DNA of 64,000 nt, taken from positions 22,209,793-22,273,792 of the forward strand of contig OU744449.1 in NCBI GenBank assembly GCA_916610825.1. The letters run 5' to 3'. A program made the translations under genes and the position numbers. This document shows positions 55,990 to 64,000 of this stretch, piece after piece. Source of the stretch: Haliclystus octoradiatus (taxonomy: Eukaryota > Cnidaria > Staurozoa > Stauromedusae > Haliclystidae). Numbering within the stretch: position 1 is the stretch's first letter; each line of letters opens with the position of its first letter. The notes beneath the pieces were generated by a model. The model worked only from the letters and a program-made list of their open reading frames with translations. It was not told the origin of the DNA and searched no databases.

Positions 55990-58900
55990 TTCTATTTATC
56001 AAACTTTAAGACTCAACAAAAAACAGCTGGAAGCATTCGCTATAAGAACAATGAAAACATCACCTAACATAAACAATAGAAAACTTCATAATTACCTGCT
56101 TATTAATAATAATAATACGCAAACCGTGTCGGTGATCAAATCACCATTGTTTCATTATTGTTAAACTCCTTTTCCGCAGAGCACTTTCCAAACTTCTTAT
56201 ACGCTTCTGGGTTATCTATAGGCCTCTGGCTATCCGACGTTTTGTTTTTACAGTATAAAATTGTAACATTAGTGAAGGCACTCCGTTCGTATACACGTTC
56301 TCTTGGTTTCTCTGTTGATGATGATGAGAGTGAAAGGCTCGGTTGGAGGTATTGGTATGGTATGATCGGGTTTGTGTGATATATGATATGTGATTTGTTA
56401 TTGTGATCTAGAGTTATATATGATATGTGATTTATTATTGTGATCTGAATATCAAGGAGGCGTGTATGTGTTAAATGACGTGTATGAAGGTGTATCTTGC
56501 TGAAATATTGGGTTGGGGCTATTGTGACGTAATGTATTATAAGGAATAGCTGACTTCATGTAATAAGAGTTGTTGTGATATGTATGTTAAATTTAAAGTA
56601 TAGTGGAATGGTTAACTGCGACGATATGATGTAATTATGTTTTAATTTTATGCTGAGCTGGATTATATGACGTTTTTGTATTAAATGACTATAGCGTCAT
56701 TAGTTTATTATAACTGTTGTTATTGAAAGTCATTTAGAATTTAGCCGTTGTTGATAGAGTAGCACGTTGACGTCATATATGTCAACTGCGGAACACAAAT
56801 GATGATGGATTGAAATTGTTCCGGTGTTAATAGTTTAATGTTTAAATATGGTTTAGATTGGATATGTTTATTCCGTATCATGTAAAATTGTTCCTGTCTT
56901 AATGACTTTGTCTTGTATTTTTATGGTTTGGACTTTAGCATTGACGTAAGTAGAATATAGTATAAATATAGAGTAATTTGTAAGTTTTAGCAGAGTTTGG
57001 AGTTGCGTCGTGGTGGTGTTTGCTGATAATAAAGTTACAACTAACGTAGAAGTGTGTTCTGTTTCTGTCTCCTCCCGCATCTGCCGATAACCAACTTACA
57101 AAAATGCTATAAATTGCTCATAAATTGCGATTAAAATTTCCAAAATCGTGATATTTCGACGGAAGTTATGTGAAAATAAACTGTTTCCTTGGTGTATCCC
57201 GTCATGCCTAGCAACATCACGAATTTTAGAGCACGCTTTATTTTAATGGCTGCCAATATTTCGTAAAAGTGTTTCATCATATTTTGCAAAAGTATTCCAA
57301 TATGCCTAGAAGGAGAAGTGGTCCAACAATACTCCATTTTACATCACAAACAGAAGACACAATTCTCCGTAAGTCTTTTACAACTTAAATGTTTAAATGC
57401 TTCATGTAAAGTCTGTCGAAGTCACTTCTACCGTGGCCGTGGTTTTTACCCTGTTGCATGAGGGCTTACAGGACTCTGATGGCAATTGTTACTTTTAGTT
57501 TTCTTTTAAGTATCATAATCCCAAATAGCCTACTTTGTTATCAAGTCGTCGTTGGCAGAAGAGATTACTGTGTCACTGTATCGCCAATATTAACTTGATT
57601 TGTTATGAACTGTTCTTCGTTGGAAGAAAGGATTTACTGTGTCACCGTTTTATGTCAGCAGTTCTGTTCTGTTATCCACACTGCACACACAGAGATTTGA
57701 CCCATGACAAATAAACAAATTCAGAGAATTAGGTGGTACTTTTCAGTCCTTTAGCAGTTGTAAGTTGTACAAATACAAAATTGGAGTTGTAATTTAGAAT
57801 TTTAGCTGCCTTCTATCCTTTTGTCGAAATGTACATTTATAATGTGCCATACATTGACAACGTCCACTGTGTCCACACATTGGTTACTTTAATCATTATT
57901 ATATGAGGTATGTGAATGTTGACCATTATAGACATGTGTCCTCTCTGTGAGAAGTTGGCTAAAGTTAATAAATATTAGAGTTTGGGTCTCTTATTTATGT
58001 AATTTACTGTATCAAATTTCAGAATCACCTGTTGTTATTACCAATATCACTCAATGACTCATGCTGAGATTCACTCAACCGACACAGCAATAATATTTAC
58101 ATACCAATGCCTTTCATTGTGAAAACAAGTTCATTAACTGCAATACCTAACATACAATCCATATTTATCTCATTTGAACTATGTAGTCAACACAAAATGT
58201 ACTTATGGATAACCCATTTTTATAAAAATATTTGATTTGAAATATGTAGTACAATGGAGTATCAATTATCTCCTTTTCACTATGCTTTACACGTATGTAA
58301 CGATTAATTATCAAAACTGAAATGAATTATCAGTGTTGTTCTGCATTTTTAATTCCTTCTCATGACTATTTTGTTTCATTGACATTCTCTTGACAAGACA
58401 TACTGCAGGCTACTAACGGGAGCGAAGCGATCTCTTTGAGGAAGCCGAAGGCTGACTGGCCCCGGGCGCAGGCCGCAAGCCGAAGGCTTGTATATATATA
58501 TACCATAGAATGTGTTACATATTTTTCACAGATTAAATTGCCTGATGATCGCCTTGGCGTGAAAATAGTAGCAAATTTAAATGTCTGATCTTTTCGTTTA
58601 TTTCTTATTAAAGCAGCTCATGTATTTATGGCATCGAGCACTATTAAAGGCATTAAAACAGCAAAGACAACATAATAAGTACCTTTATATTATTAGTGTT
58701 TATTATTAGTATATATAAAAGTTGTGTGTACAACCATTAATCATTGCTGTTATGACCATAGTTATGACCAAACAAATGTTTAGAGTAATAGGTAATAGAA
58801 ATGGGTTATGTTAAAATTGCTGATTATAGAATGTGACTTAAATTTCATTTTAAAGCAAATTAAATTTTACATCGGTCAGCTCTAGCCTAGCTCCACAAGG

Positions 58901-59725
58901 CCCACTATTCCGCTACTCTACATCTGGGCCTTGTAAAATTTAAGAGAATGAAGTTATGCAATAGCAACATTGTGTCATCTATTTTATAAATGGAATACAA
59001 TAGACCACTTGAAAAAGGGGTGTTGTTTATATGTGAAACGATGTGCGAATCATTTTTAACGCCTTTTCAATTCACAAAGAAGTCATGGTTTATTTCACAA
59101 GTTAGAAAATAGACCAATAACCATCTTAGGTCACACATGCTAAGCTGTGATTTGTCATTCTGATTTTTTGTAATGAGCGCATCACTTCATTCGCTAAAAC
59201 GGTTTCCCCTATATGAAACGACTGTTGGTAAAGTGGAGTACAGGGGCATGTGGAACATTTCTAGGTCAGCTCATTCCACCATTATGAATACAGATGATTA
59301 GAGTGGCATATTATGTCATATAAAAAGCACATATTACATGTTGCTAAGCAATTTACAACCAAGCTTCAATCGAGTCTGGCGAGTCTATTCTGAGACAACT
59401 TCATGTCACTTTTGAAGTATGTGTTTTGTCCTGTTATGGTATACAAGACAAATCATCTTAAAATATCAAATAACGGTTGAGCTAGCCTGTTAAAATTGAG
59501 GCCGAATTGACATATACTATAGCATAAACTATAGCGTAAACGGTATTTCCACGGCGACAGAGGTGTGGGGTGCATATTTCAGCTCTGACATAGAGAGCAA
59601 CAGAAATCTTCATTGTCCATAAGAGTTTTAGTTGATACAATGCAAATAGCATTGATCCAGGTATCCCTCTGCGGCTGCAATTGCATGATCTATTTGGTTG
59701 GAGGTTCCAAAATCGAGTTGTATAT
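55990..59725. other. no gene recognised
   Basis: A 3.7-kb AT-rich stretch. It holds a tandem duplication of about 37 bp ('tatatgatatgtgatttgtt', 'attgtgatct') at 56379-56448 and a short GC-rich island at 58417-58482 with 'aagccgaaggc' twice. The open frames are short. Confidence 0.4.
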
Positions 59726-59727
59726 AG

Positions 59728-60085
59728 CAATAGGAGGATTAGATCAGATGGAATAGCAACCGAACTTCAGATCGAATCATATCTGATTGACTGTGCTTCA
59801 AATCCCCCGAAGGTCAACTCAGCCTTGACTTGATCTAAGTACGATCTGAAGATGATGGATGGAATGGTCCAGAGGGGATTGCATTGTGAATAGCTGCGGC
59901 GCATCATTGCTCATTGACAATCGAGACCTATTTGCCATGAAATCTGTTGAAATTGATCTGCAGTGTCGCGGCTGAGATCAACAAAGAGTGTTTAAAATCA
60001 TTGCTCTCAGCGAAAAAAGCCATTCATCTAGTTTAGAGGAGTGGTACGGGTGCCTTCGGTAGGCGACACCGTCTACATTACTTTT
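59728..60085 (+). mobile_element. tRNA-derived SINE (family A), + strand, drifted head
   Basis: Same layout as the copy at 54.0 kb but on the + strand: a degraded tRNA head ('ggattagatcagatgg', 'gcttcaaatcc'), the middle block 'gaaatctgttgaaattgatc' and the tail 'ggagtggtacgggtgccttc' ending 'ggcgacaccgtctacatta'. Confidence 0.85.
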
Positions 60086-61417
60086 ATTTACAGTAGTGAC
60101 AATAAGGTTGTCCCATGTATACCTCTTTTTCTGTTGGCGGGAGCTCTTGGCAGTCTGCCAGCCAAAAACGTTCATCTATTGATTTACCAGATCCCAATTT
60201 TTACCATCCGTATAAGTGTTTTGGAGGATAGTGTTTATAAGAGATTATGTTCAAGAAATGGATGATAAAAAGATGGCAGTGCAAGAGATGTTATTTTGCG
60301 GGTGCCCGCGTCATTTGATTTTAGTTGTAGACTCGCTTGAATACCCGGCTGGATTTTCTTTTTGTCTACAATTTTTAATGTCCTCAAGAATTATATTGTT
60401 TATAGATTATCGAAAATAGCAATGTTATATGTCTATAATGAAAAATAAAATATTTGTTTTCTATACATAGCAATAATTATAGTTTAACAGGTTGCTGTAT
60501 CGAACAATTAAATAATGTTTACTTCATATCTTATTTTAAAGATATATATTGTCGGCGAGTAATTTCAATATTATGGGCAATAATTGTACATAACAGTCAG
60601 AGCAGATTTCATCCTCTGTTATTATAGATTAAGATGCCTTAGTTCAAAATGAAGAATTGTAAATATTGGTACCGAATACAATACAAAATATTATACGCTG
60701 TCAACTAGAAAGATCATTTTCTAAGATAAGGTAACATAAAAGCTTATAGGTATTACATAACTGTGTATATGAAACCTCAATTTGTGTACCTGTAACTCTG
60801 TCTGGCTAGTATGGCAGAGTTGTGGAAAATAATGAATTTTATTGGCAAAATGATCCTAACAGAATTCTATATGAAATGCATCAATACGATACCTATACCT
60901 GAGGAAAATTCACCAGTGTTGACACTTAAATTTGTATTTAAATAGGTCATAATATATTCTTAGCTTTCTGTAAATCAGTAAACTTAACTCTAAATTGCAG
61001 CATTGTCTCAGTCTGGTTCTCAGTGTCTGCGCAGTTCCTTATATATTATTTTCGGTTATCTGTCTCATCTTGAACATCTGACGATGCACTTGGCCATATT
61101 TTATAGTTGCAAGAGTAGTGTGGGCACAAGGTTCTAGATGTAGTTCTCCGCTATTCTGTCTGATGAGCGTTATTGCACGAAACGCTGAGTGGTGGAGACA
61201 ACGTCGACAGAGATTATGATAGTGTGTACAGATAATTTAAAGATCTTTTTATATTTTTAGACTTCTTAAATTCAAGGACTTACAAATTACATGTTTTCGG
61301 GGTGTAACAATGTTTCAATTATGTCTGCTATTTAGAAATCTGAAAGTTCTATCGCCCAGCACTAGACCTGCATTCAATGCTATAGTATATGTATATTTGA
61401 CAGCAAAAGACAATTAA
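60086..61417. other. no gene recognised
   Basis: AT-rich DNA with short open frames only. Confidence 0.35.
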
Positions 61418-62054
61418 AGTGCACATAACACAAAAAAATATTGTTTCCGGAATCGGGTAGCCATGCAAAATAAATAGGATTGGCAACAATAATTTTTCGA
61501 TTTGGACTCTTATAAGCTGAATTATTTAATGTTGAAAGTAACATATTTCAAAAATAGTGCTCCTTCGAAAGTTGGAACTCATGTTCAATTTACAAGAGAG
61601 CTCACTATGGAAAAATAACAAAGTCTAAACTTCAAAAGATCGTAGTCTTTTCTCGCGGGAAAGAAATTGTCTACTTCCAGAACAGATATGCCCATAACTT
61701 TGGGACACCTTGTTGGCCATATATAACTGAAATTGAACGTGAATTGTAGAGTTTAGAAAGGTTTTATTAGACTTCAGTGGAGTTTTTCTGTCAAAAAGGT
61801 GTTAAAACACTGAATCAACACGTGTCAAGGAACAGGGTGTTGAGTACTTGAACAGCGGAAAAACGAAGGAGTTTAGATCGTCTCCGATCATCATCCGTTT
61901 CGACTTTCGAAGGAGCACTATTTCTGAAATATGTTACCTTCAACATTAAATAACTCAGCTTATTCTTATCGAAATCGAATTATTGTCGCCATTCCTATTT
62001 ATTTTGCATGGGCTACTCGATTCCGGAAAAACATTTTTTGGTGTCATGCGCAAT
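61418..62054. mobile_element. 637-bp element with about 165-bp inverted arms between TTAA sites
   Basis: The left arm (from 'agtgcacataacac') and the right arm in reverse complement ('attgcgcatgacac') share long blocks such as 'atgcaaaataaatagga', 'atttaatgttgaa' and 'atagtgctccttcgaaagt'. Both ends abut TTAA (61414-61417 and 62055-62058), as piggyBac-type elements do. No coding frame. Confidence 0.7.
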
Positions 62055-62329
62055 TTAAAACGTAGAATGTTGGCCGAAAATCACAGTCAAGTTCTCTTGT
62101 CGTAAATAATTGTCGTAAATAATCCCTTTTTTGGTTTCTCAAAACTACGAGAATCTTCAAACTACCATGTTCAAGGCCAATTTGACGTTGGTTATATAGT
62201 AGCTTTGCAGATGCGTAGTTGAACAGAAAGCTGTTGTAGTTGTAGATACTAATCGAAGAAGAACGAATTAATTAATTTGTATTAATACCATATTACTTTG
62301 CAAAAATCTCGGAGGGATAACTTCAATTA

Positions 62330-62590
62330 TTGAGGGTACCTTTTCATAGTCTTCGAACATTTTTGAGGTATCTAATTCAAAATTTTCAAAATATTCGAGG
62401 TATTGTTTTCCGTTGGAGCAAAAAATGTTGATGTAAACCCACGAAGTTGTAATCAATTTTCAAATTTGCTTCGTTGAAAAGAAATATTTGGGGTATACAT
62501 TTTGGCCTGAATAAAATATTTGAGGTATATCACTTTAGAAAAACAAAATCTTGGAGGGCAAAACTCTGAATTCAAATTGGCACACAATTA
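62330..62590 (+). repeat. dispersed repeat, copy 2
   Basis: Matches 44822-45060 in the same orientation; see that entry. Confidence 0.75.
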
Positions 62591-62678
62591 TCGAACAAGC
62601 TTGGAAAAGTAATCAAGTCACTAATTAGTACAACAAGTTAAATTAAATTTTGATTTTTGATTTTTTCTGATTCAGTAT

Positions 62679-63045
62679 AAAAAGTAATGTGGACGGTGTC
62701 GCCCTACCGAAGGCACCCGTACACTCCTCTATTTCTAGAGAAGTGGCTCTTTTCGCTAAGACCAATGATGTTAAACGCTCCTTAGATCTCAGCCGCGACA
62801 CTGCAGATCAATTTCAACAGATTTCATGGCAGATAGGCCTTGATTGTCAATGCGCAACGATGCGCCGCAGCTACTCACAATGCAATTCCTTCTGAACCAT
62901 TCCATCCGCCATCCTTAGATGGTACTCATTAGATGTTTCAGATAAAGTTAAGGCTGAGTTGACCTGAGGGGGATTTGAACCACAGTCGATCAGATATGAT
63001 ACGATCTGAAGTTCGGTTGCTCTGCCAACTGAGCTAATCACCCCT
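62679..63045 (-). mobile_element. tRNA-derived SINE (family A), full length
   Basis: Very close to the copy at 54.0 kb over its whole length, with an intact box A and box B. It is flanked by ATTCAGTAT at 62670-62678 and 63046-63054. Confidence 0.9.
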
Positions 63046-63507
63046 ATTCAGTATGGCGGATTGCAGAAGTGGAAAACTATTGAAAATTGTTACTGATAGT
63101 ACATTTTCATTTTTCAACATAAACTAGACAAATAAAACATATATTTCTTGTGCAAGTGTCTTCTGTTCAATATAGAATATATTTAGAATAGAATAGAATA
63201 GAATATATTAAATAGAGCCTACAAATGCTTTATGCATGGTTAATAAAATGAATAATCAAATATGTTGATACAGTATATTGTTCAAAGTTGAACAAAGTAA
63301 AGATTTGCAATATTGTGATAAGTCAACCTTTGATAATCGATTACTAAATATGATAGGATGTTTCGGGTCACAACGCTATCAGGCAATGAGTTCCAAAACC
63401 TTGACAACACGATGAGAAAAGGCAGAACCAATGATGACATTTATTACTTTGCTTGATTCCAACATTAGAGAATGACCTCTCCTAACGTGTATTTTTTTTT
63501 GGTTTCA

Positions 63508-64000
63508 TTAAAAAATATTGTTTATATCGACGTCAACAAAACCAGGTAATATTATGAATGCAATTGTAAGATCTATTCTTAATCGACGTAGTTCCAGTGA
63601 CCCTAATTGAAGGACATTAAGACGATCAGAGTAATTTGTGAAGGCTATATTTGCTAATTTACAGAGCCGTTTAGTAAATATTTTCTGCACCTTCTCGATG
63701 GTTATTTTATCCTTGATGTAGTTTGGATTCCATACTGCAGTGTCTGACTCAATGATAGACCTTACATATACTGTGTATAGGCTTTTAATGACAACTTTGG
63801 ATTTCTTGATTTGAAGCATTTCCAAATTAAAAAAGAACGAGAATGAGCTTTTGACGCGATAGCTTTGCAGTGAAAGGAGAATGTGAGATCAGAGGAAATA
63901 GTGATACCAAGATTTTTTAATAGATTCAACAGATTTGAGAAGATGATCGTCTAAAGAATACTGCACGTGATCAACATGTGCATTTCCAATAGATATCTGA
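63508..64000 (-). pseudogene. LINE reverse transcriptase C-terminal fragment
   Basis: The frame at 63825-63508 contains 'LYTVYVRSIIESDTAVWNP', 'EKVQKIFTKRLCKLAN' and 'YSDRLNVLQLGSLELRRLR', the region after the RT core in CR1/L2/Jockey-type LINEs. Upstream, 'LGITISSDLTFSFHC' appears in another frame near 63.9 kb, so there is a frameshift. It continues past the right edge of the window. Confidence 0.75.

Overview
This is AT-rich, intron-rich animal nuclear DNA. It has spliced genes with GT-AG introns, a TATA/initiator promoter, AATAAA signals, tRNA-derived SINEs and many kinds of transposon. The gene content (a C7-cyclitol synthase fused to a methyltransferase, and a chitin-binding plus thrombospondin-1 extracellular protein) suggests a marine invertebrate. 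Fused synthase-methyltransferase genes are known from sea anemones, so a cnidarian is my first guess, with a tunicate or another marine animal as alternatives. The window alone does not settle the species.

The centre of interest is 32.4-54.9 kb, a small locus for mycosporine-like amino acid (MAA) or gadusol-type sunscreen biosynthesis. On the + strand, 37,521-50,579 gives a complete 12-exon gene whose splice phases all agree. It encodes an 862-residue protein with three parts: an unassigned N-terminal region of about 190 residues, a 3-dehydroquinate-synthase-like cyclase of the desmethyl-4-deoxygadusol synthase type, and a class I O-methyltransferase. Head to head on the - strand, 36,268-32,392 encodes a complete stand-alone O-methyltransferase of 262 residues. 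Its coding exons have the same lengths and phases as the last part of the fusion, and the two proteins align without a gap. Downstream, 51.9-54.9 kb holds a broken second copy of the first synthase exons. The two enzymes would together turn sedoheptulose 7-phosphate into 4-deoxygadusol. No ATP-grasp or NRPS-like partner for amino-acid condensation is visible in the window.

The left part, 1.4-16.4 kb, is mostly one secreted-protein gene on the - strand: signal peptide, one chitin-binding (peritrophin-A) domain, a Ser/Thr-rich repeat linker and at least three TSP1 modules. It probably runs off the left edge. Its introns have been filled by a nearly intact LINE (5.7-9.8 kb) flanked by 212-bp direct repeats, a decayed Penelope-like element (13.2-15.3 kb) and a decayed retroelement (2.6-5.6 kb). 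From 18.3 to 21.6 kb lie two more dead retroelements. From 24.1 to 27.7 kb lies a complete DNA transposon with 22-bp terminal inverted repeats and an intact three-exon transposase gene.

The rest is non-autonomous transposons and repeats. These include a 9-bp-TSD element at 29.5-30.7 kb, a Harbinger-like MITE directly after the methyltransferase stop, a 2.1-kb foldback element inside that gene's first intron, several hairpin MITEs, a TTAA-flanked element at 61.4-62.1 kb and two tRNA-derived SINE families. From 55 to 64 kb I recognise no host gene.
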